DNA from: Burkholderiales bacterium
GTDB taxonomy: Bacteria; Pseudomonadota; Gammaproteobacteria; Burkholderiales; UBA11063
Assembly: GCA_019748155.1 (NCBI GenBank)
Contig: JAIEPY010000022.1
Location: 16,444 to 80,443, forward strand
Length of the DNA: 64,000 bases
Reading direction: 5' to 3'
How positions within the stretch are numbered: position 1 is the first letter of the stretch; each line of letters opens with the position of its first letter. Of this stretch, positions 1 through 9,673 are shown piece after piece. The notes under the pieces are model-generated. The model was given only the letters and a program-made list of their open reading frames with translations. It ran no database searches and had not been told where the DNA came from. The translations under genes and the position numbers were made by a program.

Positions 1-28
1 GTAAAAATAAATAAAATGGAATGTTTTA

Positions 29-421
29 ATGGTAAGTGTACTGATAATTGCGCATTCAGAAATTGCGAATAGTTTTGCATATTGCTTGGAACATATCATG
101 AATAAGCGGGTGGATAATTTAGTTATTTTACCCATTAAGAAATCAGAAGCTCCGGATAGTATCTATCCGCGAGCTGAAGAAATCATAGAACGCCAGTTGC
201 GCAAAGCAGATGGCGTTCTTATTCTTTGTGATATATTTGGTGCTACTCCGAGCAATATCGCCAGCAAGTTAATTGAACCTAATCGCGTCGAGTTAATCAC
301 TGGTTTAAATTTACCAATGCTGATTCGAGCGATTACTTATTCAAATCAAAGCCTTGATGTTTGTGTTAGCAAGGCATTAGACGGTGGAATCTCTGGGATT
401 ATCCACTTGAAAGGAGAGTGA
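29..421 (+). CDS. PTS mannose-type EIIA protein
   Basis: A 130-residue cytoplasmic phosphocarrier of the mannose/fructose/sorbose EIIA family. The N-terminal LIIAHSEIA carries the expected phospho-accepting histidine (His9), and DIFGATPSN is the characteristic family motif near residue 68. It would take phosphate from HPr. The gene is followed at 4 bp by HPr and then by Enzyme I, a compact relay seen in betaproteobacteria. No EIIB, EIIC or EIID permease gene lies in the window, so a regulatory rather than transport role is likely (inference). The sequence upstream of the gene is cut by the window edge, so the promoter is not visible. Confidence 0.9.
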   Translation: MVSVLIIAHSEIANSFAYCLEHIMNKRVDNLVILPIKKSEAPDSIYPRAEEIIERQLRKADGVLILCDIFGATPSNIASKLIEPNRVELITGLNLPMLIRAITYSNQSLDVCVSKALDGGISGIIHLKGE

Positions 422-425
422 TTTA

Positions 426-695
426 ATGCTAACTCACGAGTTGGAAATTATAAATAAATTAGGCTTACATGCCAGAGCTTCATCGAAATTAGTGCAGGTG
501 GCAAGTTCATTCAATTCAGATATTCATATTGAGCGTAATGGTCGTAAAGCAAATGCTAAGAGTATTATGTCTTTGATGATGTTAGCTGCTGCTAAAGGTA
601 GTCTTATTACCTTGATTTGTAATGGTGAAGATGAAGAGCAAGCGCAACAAAAAATAATTGAGCTATTTGCCGGGCGTTTTGGCGAAGCTGAATAA
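426..695 (+). CDS. ptsH: Phosphocarrier protein HPr
   Basis: An 89-residue HPr of normal length. GLHARASSKL contains the phosphorylated histidine (His15), which carries phosphate from Enzyme I to EIIA. A serine at position 46 in the KSIMSLM segment matches the regulatory site used by HPr kinase in organisms that have one; no hprK is visible here. A strong AAGGAGAG ribosome binding site precedes the ATG. It lies between the EIIA gene and ptsI and is surely cotranscribed with them. Confidence 0.95.
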   Translation: MLTHELEIINKLGLHARASSKLVQVASSFNSDIHIERNGRKANAKSIMSLMMLAAAKGSLITLICNGEDEEQAQQKIIELFAGRFGEAE

Positions 696-710
696 AAGAA
701 AAGGCATATC

Positions 711-2456
711 ATGAATATTGCATTGCACGGTATTGGTCTTGGTGGTGGTATCGCAATTGGTCAGGCTTTTATTTTAGATAAAGATCTTGAAGATGTTGCA
801 CAATTTACACTTGAAAATAGTGAAGTGGCAGCAGAGGTTTTACGCTTTGAAAATGCTTTAAGAACAACACGGAAAGAGTTGGAATATTTGCGTGGTAATA
901 TTCCTTACGATGCTCCTGCAGAATTGGGTGCGTTTTTATCACTTAATATTATGATGTTAAGTGATTCGCAAATTGCTCAAGCTCCTGTTGAATTAATTAA
1001 GCGCGAGTCTTGTAATGCTGAATGGGCGATTAAACTCCAAGCTGATTATCTTTCGCATCAATTTGATGAAATGGAAGACGAATATCTCAAAGAGCGTAAA
1101 ACTGATGTAGTGCAAGTACTGGAGCGGATTTTTAGAAATCTTGAAGGTAATAAATTTGACTGGGATGATGAAGGTAAGTTTGAACGTGGAATACTAGTTA
1201 CGCGAGATCTTTCTCCAGCAGATTTAATTCATTTTAAAGATTCTAATTTTGCGGGGTTTATTACTGATTTTGGTAGTCGTACTTCGCATACTGCAATTGT
1301 TGGAAGAAATCTAGATATTCCAGCCGTAGTTGGAGTAGCAAATGCGCGCCAATTTGTACGCGAAGATGAAATTATTATTGTTGACGGTATTCAAGGTGTG
1401 GTTATCATTAACCCGGATAAAATTGTACTTAGCGAATACAAACGGCGTAAAAAAGAATGGCTGGAATCCCGACAAAAATTAAGAGCCATTCGTAAAGATG
1501 AAACCGTTACTAAGGATGGGGTTAAGGTAGAAATATTTGCTAATATCGAAGTTCCTGATGATGTTGAAGATGTAAAGTATAATAACGCTGCCGGGATTGG
1601 ACTATTTAGAAGCGAGTTTCTATTCTTTAGTCAGGATAATCATATTGCAAGTGAGGAAGAGCAGTTTGAGGCTTATTTAAAAGTCGTTAAAGTAATGAAA
1701 AAGCTTCCAATTACGATCCGTACTGCAGATTTGGGTGCTGATAAAAATCCATTGTGGAATTCGACTCATGGTGAAGCAGAAAATCCAGCTCTTGGATTAA
1801 CTGGAATACGCTTGTCTTTGGCAGAGCAAGGTTTTTTCAGGACTCAGTTACGTGCAATTCTACGTGCTTCACATTATGGTAAAATTCAAGTAATGTTTCC
1901 GATGATTTCATCGGCATGGGAATTAAAACAGGCTGTAAATCAATTAGAAATGGCAAAAGATGAACTGCGTGAAGAACAAATTCCATTTGATAATGATATA
2001 AAAGTTGGAAGCATGATTGAAATTCCGGCAGCCGCACTTTCACTCAAAGGTATTTTAAATTATGCAGATTTTATTTCAATTGGAACCAATGATTTGATTC
2101 AATATTTGCTAGCAATTGATCGTAATGATGAGTCCGTTAGTTATCTTTATGATCCTTTGCATCCAGCGGTTTTGCAGGTGATTAGCCATGTAATCAGAAC
2201 TGCAAATAAGGAAAATATTCCTGTTTCTATTTGCGGTGAGATGGCAGGAAATGTTAAATTAACGCGCTTACTCTTGGGGATGGGTTTGCGGAGATTTTCT
2301 ATGTACTCGGCAAATATATTGAACGTTAAAAAAATTATTTTGAATTCAGATGTTGCAGATATTGCGGTCAAAGTTAGTAAAATTTTGCGAACTGGAAGCC
2401 GTGAGCGAATTTATGAACTAGTAGAACAGTTAAATGAAGATGTTGAATTATTTTAA
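711..2456 (+). CDS. ptsI: PTS Enzyme I (phosphoenolpyruvate-protein phosphotransferase)
   Basis: A 581-residue Enzyme I of full length. It transfers phosphate from phosphoenolpyruvate to HPr. The active-site histidine lies in GSRTSHTAIVGRN (His193). The C-terminal PEP-binding barrel shows IGLFRSEFLFF, ISIGTNDLIQYLLAIDR and SICGEMAG with its catalytic cysteine. Spacing of 15 bp after ptsH makes it the third gene of the phosphorelay operon, and the ctp protease follows at 12 bp. Confidence 0.96.
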   Translation: MNIALHGIGLGGGIAIGQAFILDKDLEDVAQFTLENSEVAAEVLRFENALRTTRKELEYLRGNIPYDAPAELGAFLSLNIMMLSDSQIAQAPVELIKRESCNAEWAIKLQADYLSHQFDEMEDEYLKERKTDVVQVLERIFRNLEGNKFDWDDEGKFERGILVTRDLSPADLIHFKDSNFAGFITDFGSRTSHTAIVGRNLDIPAVVGVANARQFVREDEIIIVDGIQGVVIINPDKIVLSEYKRRKKEWLESRQKLRAIRKDETVTKDGVKVEIFANIEVPDDVEDVKYNNAAGIGLFRSEFLFFSQDNHIASEEEQFEAYLKVVKVMKKLPITIRTADLGADKNPLWNSTHGEAENPALGLTGIRLSLAEQGFFRTQLRAILRASHYGKIQVMFPMISSAWELKQAVNQLEMAKDELREEQIPFDNDIKVGSMIEIPAAALSLKGILNYADFISIGTNDLIQYLLAIDRNDESVSYLYDPLHPAVLQVISHVIRTANKENIPVSICGEMAGNVKLTRLLLGMGLRRFSMYSANILNVKKIILNSDVADIAVKVSKILRTGSRERIYELVEQLNEDVELF

Positions 2457-2468
2457 AGATGAGGGATT

Positions 2469-3962
2469 ATGCGCTTAAAAACAATTAGTAAATTTGTACT
2501 TGGAGCTGTATGCGGCTCTTTCTTAACCATAAGTATTTATGCTACTGCTGATAGCGGTAACGATACTGCCATTGCTGCTGATTCTGCAGTTTCCAATAAT
2601 ATCCCAATTGATGAAGTTAATAATTTTGCCCGGGTTTATTCAATTACTAAAAATTATTACGTGGAAAGTGTAAATGATAGTAAATTAATGAAGGGTGCTG
2701 TGACAGGAATGTTAAGTAATCTGGATCCTCATTCAGATTATTTGGACGCAGAAGATTTTAAACAGTTGTCAGAAATGACTAGTGGCTCATTTGCCGGGCT
2801 AGGGATTGAAGTTAGTCGCGATAAAGGTGACAGCGGAGTGAAGGTAGTAGCGCCGATTTATGGAACACCAGCCTACACTGCCGGAATTAAAAGTGGTGAT
2901 TTTATTGTACGAATAGATGGTACACCGGTTAATGGCATGAGCTTAGATGATGCGATCAAAAAAATGCGTGGCAAGACTGGAACCAAGGTTCGTATAAGTG
3001 TTGCACGGGCAAATGAGCTAAAACCAATCGAATTTACGATTACTCGTGCTAAAATTGAAATTCATAGTATTAAATCTGCTATGTTAGCGCCAGATTATGG
3101 CTATATTCGAGTTACTAATTTTCAGGCAGATACCAGTAATGAGTTAGCAAAAGCGCTAAATAAACTTGCTGCAGCAGATCCAACAATTAAAGGGCTGGTG
3201 TTAGATCTACGCGATGATCCGGGCGGGCTTTTGCAGTCTGCAGTTGGAGTATCTGGAGCTTTTTTACCGAAAGACAGTCTAATAGTTTATACCGATGGTC
3301 GCATTGCTAGCGCAAAACAAAAATATTATGCGAAACCTGATGATTATGATGTCGATGGAACACAGGAGAAAAGCTTAAACAGTATCCCGGAAAAATTTAA
3401 AACATTGCCGATTGTTGTACTAGTTAATCAAGGAACGGCATCAGCGTCTGAAATTGTTTCCGGTGCATTACAAGATTATAAGCGAGCTAAAATTGTTGGG
3501 GTTAAGACCTTTGGAAAAGGTTCTGTGCAAACAGTTATTCCATTATCAAAAGATACCGCAATTAAATTAACAACGGCACTATATTATACACCTAAAGGTC
3601 GTTCAATTCAGGCAGAAGGTATTTCTCCGGATATTATTATACAAAGTGAATATAGTGATCTACTTGATAGTTGGGATGTTTCTGAAGCTAGTCTTGATAA
3701 ACATTTAAGTCATCCTGATAATGCGATTAAAACTAAAAATGCTGAGTCAGTTCCGGTAATTCGTCCACCAAAACAAATTGCAACTAAAGCTGAATTAAAA
3801 GCTAAACTTGATACTAAGATGAAACAAGTGCCAAAAGTAGTTGACCAAACTCAAGCACAGGTTGATTTAAAAGAAGACTTCCAGTTGCAATGGGCGCTCA
3901 ATATTCTTGAGGGCAAGCCATTGCCTAGCGATAGCTTACCTAAAGCAACTAAAGCGAATTAA
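2469..3962 (+). CDS. Carboxy-terminal processing protease (S41 family)
   Basis: A 497-residue S41 protease with one N-terminal hydrophobic segment (about residues 8-26) that exports or anchors it in the inner membrane facing the periplasm. A PDZ domain begins near residue 105 (FAGLGIEVS, then GDFIVRIDG). The catalytic serine is in GTASASEIV (Ser325) and the general-base lysine in TFGKGSVQ (Lys350), 25 residues apart as in E. coli Prc. The Lys/Pro-rich tail after residue about 420 is poorly conserved. It lies 12 bp behind ptsI, so probably in the same transcript. The substrate is not predictable. Confidence 0.93.
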   Translation: MRLKTISKFVLGAVCGSFLTISIYATADSGNDTAIAADSAVSNNIPIDEVNNFARVYSITKNYYVESVNDSKLMKGAVTGMLSNLDPHSDYLDAEDFKQLSEMTSGSFAGLGIEVSRDKGDSGVKVVAPIYGTPAYTAGIKSGDFIVRIDGTPVNGMSLDDAIKKMRGKTGTKVRISVARANELKPIEFTITRAKIEIHSIKSAMLAPDYGYIRVTNFQADTSNELAKALNKLAAADPTIKGLVLDLRDDPGGLLQSAVGVSGAFLPKDSLIVYTDGRIASAKQKYYAKPDDYDVDGTQEKSLNSIPEKFKTLPIVVLVNQGTASASEIVSGALQDYKRAKIVGVKTFGKGSVQTVIPLSKDTAIKLTTALYYTPKGRSIQAEGISPDIIIQSEYSDLLDSWDVSEASLDKHLSHPDNAIKTKNAESVPVIRPPKQIATKAELKAKLDTKMKQVPKVVDQTQAQVDLKEDFQLQWALNILEGKPLPSDSLPKATKAN

Positions 3963-3967
3963 TAGTC

Positions 3968-4444
3968 GTGCGTAATCCTGCTGCGGTTTTACTTGGGTTG
4001 TTAAATAGTCATATTGTTCTAACCAAACGCTCGGCAGGGCTACGCAGCTTCTCACAGCATATTTGTTTACCAGGTGGAATGCAAGATTATTCTGATAAAA
4101 CTATGGTAAATACGGCAATTCGCGAATTTAATGAAGAGCTTATTTTTAATGGTAATCTCGAAACCGTGGCGTGTATGTATCCAGAATGTAGTATTGTTTC
4201 ACAGCAACAGGTGTACCCTGTGATTGCTCACTTAGATGGTGAAATTACTGGGGTTAATCAAGATGAGGTTGATCGCTTAATTATGCTGCCACTGGAACAG
4301 TTAGAAGATAGTAATTTCTATATTCACCCGCATTACCCGGATATTAAACATCGCTTTTGTCTCGACTATGATAATGAACTAATCTGGGGTTTAACCGCCT
4401 ATATTTTGTATAAATTTAAAGATATAAAGAGCTATATTAAATGA
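3968..4444 (+). CDS. Nudix hydrolase, CoA pyrophosphatase-like
   Basis: A 158-residue Nudix protein. The box reads [20 protein letters not shown] followed by EEL, and the preceding HICLPGG resembles the NudL/YeaB CoA-diphosphatase type. The only usable start is GTG, 5 bp after the ctp stop; this leaves a shorter N-terminus than NudL, beginning right at the first beta strand (AAVLLGL). The stop overlaps the rpe start in ATGA. Which nucleotide substrate it uses is inference from similarity. Confidence 0.8.
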   Translation: MRNPAAVLLGLLNSHIVLTKRSAGLRSFSQHICLPGGMQDYSDKTMVNTAIREFNEELIFNGNLETVACMYPECSIVSQQQVYPVIAHLDGEITGVNQDEVDRLIMLPLEQLEDSNFYIHPHYPDIKHRFCLDYDNELIWGLTAYILYKFKDIKSYIK

Positions 4445-5112
4445 CTAAAGGAATTATTGCGCCGAGTATTTTATCGGCAGATTTTGCCCGCCTTGGTGAT
4501 GAAGTTAAAACTGTAATTGAAGCCGGGGCGGATTGGATTCACTTTGATGTGATGGATAATCATTATGTTCCCAATCTAACTATTGGACCAATGGTTTGTA
4601 AAGCAATTAAACCATATTGTAGCAACGCATTAATTGATGTGCACTTGATGGTGAGTCCGGTTGATCGGATGATTGAAGAATTTGCCGCAGCTGGTGCGGA
4701 TATTATTACTTTTCACCCCGAGGCGAGTTTACATATTGATAGAAGCTTAGCGCTAATCAAAAGCTTTGGTTTAAAAGCTGGTCTGGTATTTAATCCAGCT
4801 ACGCCATTAAGTTATTTAGAGTATGTGTGGGATAAAATTGACGTAGTCCTGCTAATGTCAGTTAATCCTGGTTTTGGTGGTCAAGCATTTATAGAAGAAA
4901 TGTTAACTAAAGCTAAACAAGCCAAAAAACTAATTGACGCAGCAGGGCGCGACGTTATTTTGGAAATTGATGGTGGGGTTAAAATCGAGAATATTGCCCA
5001 AATTGCTGCAGCTGGTGTTGATGCATTTGTAGCAGGTAGTGCGGTATTTAACACCCCTGATTATGCTAAAACTATAGCAGCACTTCGCGCTCAGTTAAAT
5101 TTATGCAATTAA
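4441..5112 (+). CDS. rpe: Ribulose-phosphate 3-epimerase
   Basis: A 223-residue TIM-barrel enzyme interconverting ribulose-5-phosphate and xylulose-5-phosphate in the pentose phosphate pathway. The N-terminal [16 protein letters not shown], the metal-site segments [12 protein letters not shown] and [16 protein letters not shown] and the C-terminal DGGV...GSAVF phosphate site are all present. It overlaps the Nudix gene by 4 bp and the following MarC-family gene by 10 bp, indicating translational coupling. Confidence 0.96.
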   Translation: MTKGIIAPSILSADFARLGDEVKTVIEAGADWIHFDVMDNHYVPNLTIGPMVCKAIKPYCSNALIDVHLMVSPVDRMIEEFAAAGADIITFHPEASLHIDRSLALIKSFGLKAGLVFNPATPLSYLEYVWDKIDVVLLMSVNPGFGGQAFIEEMLTKAKQAKKLIDAAGRDVILEIDGGVKIENIAQIAAAGVDAFVAGSAVFNTPDYAKTIAALRAQLNLCN

Positions 5113-5750
5113 GCGGGCAAAGTCTTACTTTTCAGCATTTTCTGATTGGAATTTTTGCGGTTGCCAATAATTTTCCGGCATTAGGTGCGTTTTTGCAAAT
5201 TTGCATTGGGCTTGAGCGTAAAGATCAATTGCGATTATGTAAAATTGCAACTTTTTCGTCTCTAGTGGTGATGCTGGTTGCATTGGTGCTGGGACGAGGA
5301 TTGCTGGATTTTTTTGGGATTTCAATCGAAGCATTTAGGATTGCTGGTGGATTATTACTTGGCGTTTCTGGTATGAATATGCTTAACTCCAAGCCTGATG
5401 ATGAAGATCAGCCAGCTAAAGCTAACACTTATTCTAAAGTTATTTCATTAGCTGTGATACCGATAGCAATCCCTTTGACTACTGGGGCAGGAACATTTTC
5501 GACTATCATTATTTTTGCTGATGAGGTAGGGTATAACTGGCTTGAGTTTGGTTTATTAGTTGCAGCAATTTTGGTTATTACCGCAGCTATTTATTTTATT
5601 TTTAAGTATTCAATGAAGCTTTTGGATGTTTTAGGGCATACCGGAATGAATGTACTTATTAAAGTAGTTGGACTATTTACCTTAGCTTTAGGTACTCAGT
5701 TTATTCTAATGGGGATTTCTGCAGCTTTCCCTGCTTTGGGAATAAAGTAA
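5103..5750 (+). CDS. MarC-family integral membrane protein
   Basis: A 215-residue, about six-helix inner-membrane protein of the MarC (UPF0056) family. The signatures [17 protein letters not shown] in the third helix and [17 protein letters not shown] after the central loop match the family, whose function is not established. The start overlaps rpe by 10 bp. Transcription probably ends before the separate riboswitch promoter just downstream, although no strong hairpin terminator is visible there. Confidence 0.82.
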   Translation: MQLSGQSLTFQHFLIGIFAVANNFPALGAFLQICIGLERKDQLRLCKIATFSSLVVMLVALVLGRGLLDFFGISIEAFRIAGGLLLGVSGMNMLNSKPDDEDQPAKANTYSKVISLAVIPIAIPLTTGAGTFSTIIIFADEVGYNWLEFGLLVAAILVITAAIYFIFKYSMKLLDVLGHTGMNVLIKVVGLFTLALGTQFILMGISAAFPALGIK

Positions 5751-5767
5751 ATCTTACTAATTAACTA

Positions 5768-5776
5768 TGTTATAAT
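5768..5776 (+). promoter_or_regulatory. Extended -10 promoter for the riboflavin operon
   Basis: TGTTATAAT is a perfect extended -10 element (TGn plus TATAAT). It lies 12 bp upstream of the first conserved riboswitch bases, so transcription would begin just ahead of the aptamer. No good -35 box is seen at 16-18 bp. Confidence 0.75.
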
Positions 5777-5787
5777 AATGTTGTAAG

Positions 5788-5933
5788 TCTTTCGGGGCGG
5801 GGCGTAATTCCCCACCGGCGGTGATGAGGTAGTGATACTTCTTAGTCCGTGACCCGTAGCAATATTCTGATATTGCTTACGGTGGATCTGGTGTGAATCC
5901 AGAGCCGACAGTTATAGTCTGGATGGGAGAAAG
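5788..5933 (+). promoter_or_regulatory. FMN riboswitch (RFN element)
   Basis: Conserved RFN blocks occur in order: TCGGGGCGGGGCG, TTCCCCACCGGCGG, TGATGAG, AGTCCGTGACCC, GGTGGATCTGGTG, AATCCAGAGCCGACAGT and ATAGTCTGGATGGGAGAAAG. This aptamer binds flavin mononucleotide and represses riboflavin synthesis genes. It sits about 215 bp ahead of ribD. A pyrimidine tract at 6039-6058 (CCTTCTCCCTCTCC) could pair with the aptamer's 3' strand GGGAGAAAG with one bulge, a possible switching helix (inference). Confidence 0.95.
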
Positions 5934-6148
5934 ATAAGTGTATTTCAATGCTTTTATTGTATTGGAATTAGTTTTATACTAATGTCTATATCAATATTTG
6001 TATATTTTATCAATTCTTCTCTGTGATTAGATTGATAACCTTCTCCCTCTCCTCCCCAATATGTAAACAATAATATAAATATAGTTAAAGTAGTTATTTA
6101 TAGGCTTTTAACGATGTTTAAACTTTGATTAATCTGGGCAATTTATTA
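5934..6148 (+). other. Riboswitch expression platform / ribD leader
   Basis: This AT-rich leader between the aptamer and ribD holds no gene. It contains a weak hairpin ATCAAT...ATTGAT (around 6009-6036) followed by the pyrimidine run described for the riboswitch. No hairpin with a U-tract is obvious, and no strong Shine-Dalgarno precedes ribD, so I cannot tell whether control is by termination or by translation. Confidence 0.5.
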
Positions 6149-7243
6149 ATGTCAAACCATACTTATTATATGCAGCAAGTTTTGCAATTAGCGCGCATGA
6201 CTCCACGGCAAACTTTACCAAATCCTCAAGTTGCCGCTATTGTGGTTAAGGATCAGCAAATAATTGGGGTTGGTACACATCTATTTGCTGGCGGACCGCA
6301 CGCTGAAATATATGCACTTAATCAAGCTGGTGATAAGGCTGCTGGTGCTACTTTGTACGTTAATTTGGAACCTTGTGCTCACTTCGGGCGCACACCTCCG
6401 TGTGTTGAAGCGGTGGTTAAGGCTAAGGTTGCTAAGGTTTATGTGGCAAATTTAGACCCCAATCCTTTAGTTTCTGGTAAAGGGGTTGGGGCATTGCGTG
6501 CGGCTGGAATAGATGTTGAAACAGGGCTCTGTGAGTCGGAAGCAGTTGAAATAAATCGTGTTTTTTTTCATAATGTGCATAAGCAAATGCCGTTTGTTAC
6601 TTTAAAAGCAGGAATGAGTTTAGATGGTAGAATTGCAACTAAACAAAATCACAGCCAATGGATTACTGGTGCTGAATCGCGTACAGATGCACATCACTAT
6701 CGGGTAAATCATCAAGCTATTTTAGTCGGTGTAAATACGGTAATTACAGATAATCCAAGTTTAACGCCGCATATGCTTACTAATCCTGAAGCTTTGCCCA
6801 TTCGTATTGTTTTGGACCATAATTTACGTACCCCACTTGATGCAAAACTTATAAATGATGGTGCAGCACCAACTTGGATTGTAACTTCTAATCCTGATGC
6901 TACGCTTCATCAGCAATATGCTGTGCGCGGAGTGAAAATTTTGCAAGTTACAGAGTTAGCTATAAAAACCGTATTAACTACACTATATCAAAATGGAGTC
7001 TGTTCCTTGCTAGTTGAAGGTGGAGAGCAAATTTATTCAAGCTTTATTGATTCGGGCTACGTTGATCAATTAGTTTGTTATTATAGCCCACAGCTAATTG
7101 GATCGACTCAAGCAAAGCATTTATTTGCCGGAACTGGTTTTGCAGATTTACAGAGCAATATGAAATTTAATATTAGTGAAGTGAAACAGCTTGGTAATGA
7201 TGTAAAAATAGTTTGTGTTCGTGAGCATAAGGACGGTGTGTAA
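6149..7243 (+). CDS. ribD: Bifunctional diaminohydroxyphosphoribosylaminopyrimidine deaminase / reductase RibD
   Basis: Riboflavin synthesis enzyme with an N-terminal deaminase and a C-terminal reductase. The deaminase zinc site is GGPHAEIYAL followed by NLEPCAHFGRTPPC. The reductase shows KAGMSLDGRIAT, WITGAESR and LLVEGGEQIYSSFI. I prefer the ATG at 6149 (MSNHTYYMQQVL, 364 residues), which aligns with the N-terminus of E. coli RibD, over the TTG at 6125 used in the ORF track. It is the first gene after the FMN riboswitch and overlaps ribE by one base. Confidence 0.95.
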   Translation: MSNHTYYMQQVLQLARMTPRQTLPNPQVAAIVVKDQQIIGVGTHLFAGGPHAEIYALNQAGDKAAGATLYVNLEPCAHFGRTPPCVEAVVKAKVAKVYVANLDPNPLVSGKGVGALRAAGIDVETGLCESEAVEINRVFFHNVHKQMPFVTLKAGMSLDGRIATKQNHSQWITGAESRTDAHHYRVNHQAILVGVNTVITDNPSLTPHMLTNPEALPIRIVLDHNLRTPLDAKLINDGAAPTWIVTSNPDATLHQQYAVRGVKILQVTELAIKTVLTTLYQNGVCSLLVEGGEQIYSSFIDSGYVDQLVCYYSPQLIGSTQAKHLFAGTGFADLQSNMKFNISEVKQLGNDVKIVCVREHKDGV

Positions 7244-7884
7244 TGTTTACTGGAATTATTGAAGAAATTGGTAGTATTGCCCAAATTAAGCGTGGTGGTA
7301 AAACCTTGGAATTAGTAATCAACGCCAAATTAATCATGAATGATATCAAACTTGGTGATAGCATCGCGGTAAATGGTGTTTGTTTAACCGTTACTCATCA
7401 TACTAAAACTAATTTTAGTGTTGATGTAATGCCTGTGACATTTAATGCTACTAATTTGGCTGAGCTAAGTAATGGCTCTATGGTTAATCTTGAACGTGCC
7501 ATGGCTGCCAATGGTCGCTTTGGTGGTCATGTAGTCAGCGGGCATATTGATGGAGTTGGTGAAATCATTGCTTGTAATCGTCTGGAAAACGCAATAGTTT
7601 ATAAGATAAGCTTAGCGCCAGATCTTGCTAATTTATGTGTCGCTAAGGGATCAATTGCTTTAGATGGAACAAGCCTAACTTTAGTTGAGGTTGGTGAAAA
7701 TTATCTAAGTGTGGCATTGATTCCGCATACCCAAAAAATGTCATTGCTAGGGCGTAAACAGATTGGTGATAGTGTTAATATCGAATGCGATATTTTAGTG
7801 AAACAAATGCAAAAGATGTATGCCAAGGCAGAAAAAAACTCCAAAATTACTAGTGGTTTTTTACTTGAGCATGGTTTTTTATAG
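7243..7884 (+). CDS. ribE: Riboflavin synthase alpha subunit
   Basis: A 213-residue protein made of two lumazine-binding barrels. It dismutates two 6,7-dimethyl-8-ribityllumazine molecules to riboflavin. The N-terminus MFTGIIEEIG is diagnostic; VNGVCLTV and GGHVVSGHIDGVG occur in the first barrel and the paired IALDGTSLTLVEV in the second. The one-base overlap with ribD and the 9 bp to ribBA place it within the FMN-controlled operon. Confidence 0.95.
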   Translation: MFTGIIEEIGSIAQIKRGGKTLELVINAKLIMNDIKLGDSIAVNGVCLTVTHHTKTNFSVDVMPVTFNATNLAELSNGSMVNLERAMAANGRFGGHVVSGHIDGVGEIIACNRLENAIVYKISLAPDLANLCVAKGSIALDGTSLTLVEVGENYLSVALIPHTQKMSLLGRKQIGDSVNIECDILVKQMQKMYAKAEKNSKITSGFLLEHGFL

Positions 7885-7893
7885 GATTAATAA

Positions 7894-9078
7894 ATGTTTA
7901 ATACAATTGATGAAGCGCTAGAGGATTTACGAGCAGGTAAACTTATTTTAGTCTGCGATGATGAAGATCGCGAGAATGAGGGTGATTTAGTCGGATTAGC
8001 TGATAAAATTACTCCCCAATCACTTAATTTTATGATAAATCATGGCAAAGGGTTGGTGTGTTGCCCTCTAAATCAAGAGTACGCTGCTAGATTGGGCTTA
8101 AAACCTATGGTCCATGATAATCAGGATAATCACCAGACGGCGTTTACTCAGAGTGTCGACTATATAAGCAGTACCACAGGGATCAGTGCAGCAGAACGCG
8201 CTCTTACGCTAAATAAATTAGCTAATCCAGCAAGTAAACGTACTGATTTTCGCGAACCTGGGCATATCTTTCCACTAATTGCCAAAAATGGTGGGGTCTT
8301 GGAGCGTGCAGGACATACTGAAGCTGCGGTTGATTTAGCTAGATTGGCTGGTGCTAATCCGGTTGGGGTGATTTGTGAGATGATTAATGTCGATGGAACG
8401 ATGTCACGTTTACCAGAATTGGTTCAATTTGCACGTGATTATGACTTAAAATTAATTCATATTCAGGCATTAATTACTTATCGGAAACGGAATGAGAAAT
8501 TAATTCAGCGTGAGGCAGTAACAAAATTACCAAGCAAATTTGGAATGTTTGAAATGTATGGTTTTCGCTCTTTAATTGATAATCAGGAAGCAGTTGCTTT
8601 GGTAAAGGGGGCATTAAGTGCAGCGAGTCAACCATTAGTGCGGATACATTCAGAGTGCCTGACAGGAGATGGTTTTGCTTCTTTACGTTGTGACTGTGGT
8701 GAGCAATTAGCCGCGAGCCTTACGCGAATTGAGCAAGAAGGGGGTATTTTAATTTATCTACGCCAGGAAGGGCGTGGAATTGGGCTGCTTAATAAGCTAA
8801 AAGCTTATGCTTTGCAAGATCAGGGAATGGATACAGTTGAAGCAAATTTGCATCTTGGTTTTGCCGATGATTTGCGTGATTATTACCTAGCAGCACAGAT
8901 TTTACGAGATTTGGGAATTACAAAAATTCGCTTACTCAGTAATAATCCGCGTAAACTAAATGCATTAGGTAGTTACGGAGTTGAAATTGTTGAACGACAA
9001 GAGTTAATTATAGCCGCAAATGCACTAAATAAAGATTATTTGGATACGAAAGTTACTAAACTAGGACATTTATTATAA
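7894..9078 (+). CDS. ribBA: 3,4-dihydroxy-2-butanone-4-phosphate synthase / GTP cyclohydrolase II (RibBA)
   Basis: A 394-residue fusion supplying both precursors of riboflavin. The N-terminal half is DHBP synthase ([13 protein letters not shown] acidic site, and [15 protein letters not shown]). The C-terminal half is GTP cyclohydrolase [22 protein letters not shown] supplies the three zinc cysteines and [15 protein letters not shown] the catalytic arginine loop. Because both domains keep their motifs, I see no sign that the second is only a degenerate extension as in some proteobacteria. Confidence 0.94.
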   Translation: MFNTIDEALEDLRAGKLILVCDDEDRENEGDLVGLADKITPQSLNFMINHGKGLVCCPLNQEYAARLGLKPMVHDNQDNHQTAFTQSVDYISSTTGISAAERALTLNKLANPASKRTDFREPGHIFPLIAKNGGVLERAGHTEAAVDLARLAGANPVGVICEMINVDGTMSRLPELVQFARDYDLKLIHIQALITYRKRNEKLIQREAVTKLPSKFGMFEMYGFRSLIDNQEAVALVKGALSAASQPLVRIHSECLTGDGFASLRCDCGEQLAASLTRIEQEGGILIYLRQEGRGIGLLNKLKAYALQDQGMDTVEANLHLGFADDLRDYYLAAQILRDLGITKIRLLSNNPRKLNALGSYGVEIVERQELIIAANALNKDYLDTKVTKLGHLL

Positions 9079-9091
9079 AAGGAAATAAATC

Positions 9092-9550
9092 ATGGTCTTT
9101 GAAGGAAATTTAATTGTTAGTAGCGGTAAATACGCGATTGTTGTTAGTCGGTTTAATGAGTTTATTACCAGTAAATTGCTTGGAGCTGCTGTGGATGGTT
9201 TGACTCGTCATGGGGTTGCAGAAAGTGATATTGATACGGCTTGGGTTCCCGGGGCGTTTGAGATTCCTTTAATTGCACAAAAATTAGCAGCAAGTAAAAA
9301 ATACGATGCAATTATTACGCTTGGTGCGGTAATTCGCGGCTCAACTTCACATTATGATTACGTGTGTAATGAAGTAGCTAAAGGCGTAGCTAAAGTTCAG
9401 CTAGATAGCGGTGTTCCGGTAATCTTTGGTATCGTTACCACTGAAAATATCGAACAAGCTATCGAGCGTGCTGGTACTAAAGCCGGAAATAAAGGTTACG
9501 ATGCCGCAGTTAGTGCGATTGAAATGGCTAATTTACTTAAAGGTATTTAG
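9092..9550 (+). CDS. ribH: 6,7-dimethyl-8-ribityllumazine synthase
   Basis: A 152-residue lumazine synthase, the penultimate step of riboflavin synthesis, which forms oligomeric shells in many bacteria. Motifs are [10 protein letters not shown] at the N-terminus, [28 protein letters not shown] with the catalytic histidine, and FGIVTTEN. An AAAAGGAAA ribosome binding site precedes the ATG. It is the last gene of the riboswitch-controlled operon. Confidence 0.96.
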   Translation: MVFEGNLIVSSGKYAIVVSRFNEFITSKLLGAAVDGLTRHGVAESDIDTAWVPGAFEIPLIAQKLAASKKYDAIITLGAVIRGSTSHYDYVCNEVAKGVAKVQLDSGVPVIFGIVTTENIEQAIERAGTKAGNKGYDAAVSAIEMANLLKGI

Positions 9551-9585
9551 TTCTTAGTATATTTTGCCGCTTTGTTTTGATTGTA

Positions 9586-9594
9586 TGATAAAAT
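9586..9594 (+). promoter_or_regulatory. Extended -10 promoter for the L,D-transpeptidase gene
   Basis: TGATAAAAT (TGn plus TAAAAT) lies 80 bp ahead of the chosen ATG and inside the ribH-transpeptidase gap. The same form recurs upstream of many genes in this window. Confidence 0.5.
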
Positions 9595-9673
9595 CGTTTA
9601 GTCATTGTACTATGAATGGTTTGCGGGCAAACCATTCCGATTAAATAATTATTTATTGTGGTTGTATAATTTA

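Noticed and set aside
6125-6148. TTG start of ribD from the ORF track
   Set aside because: The next ATG gives an N-terminus that matches RibD proteins; the extra eight residues do not.
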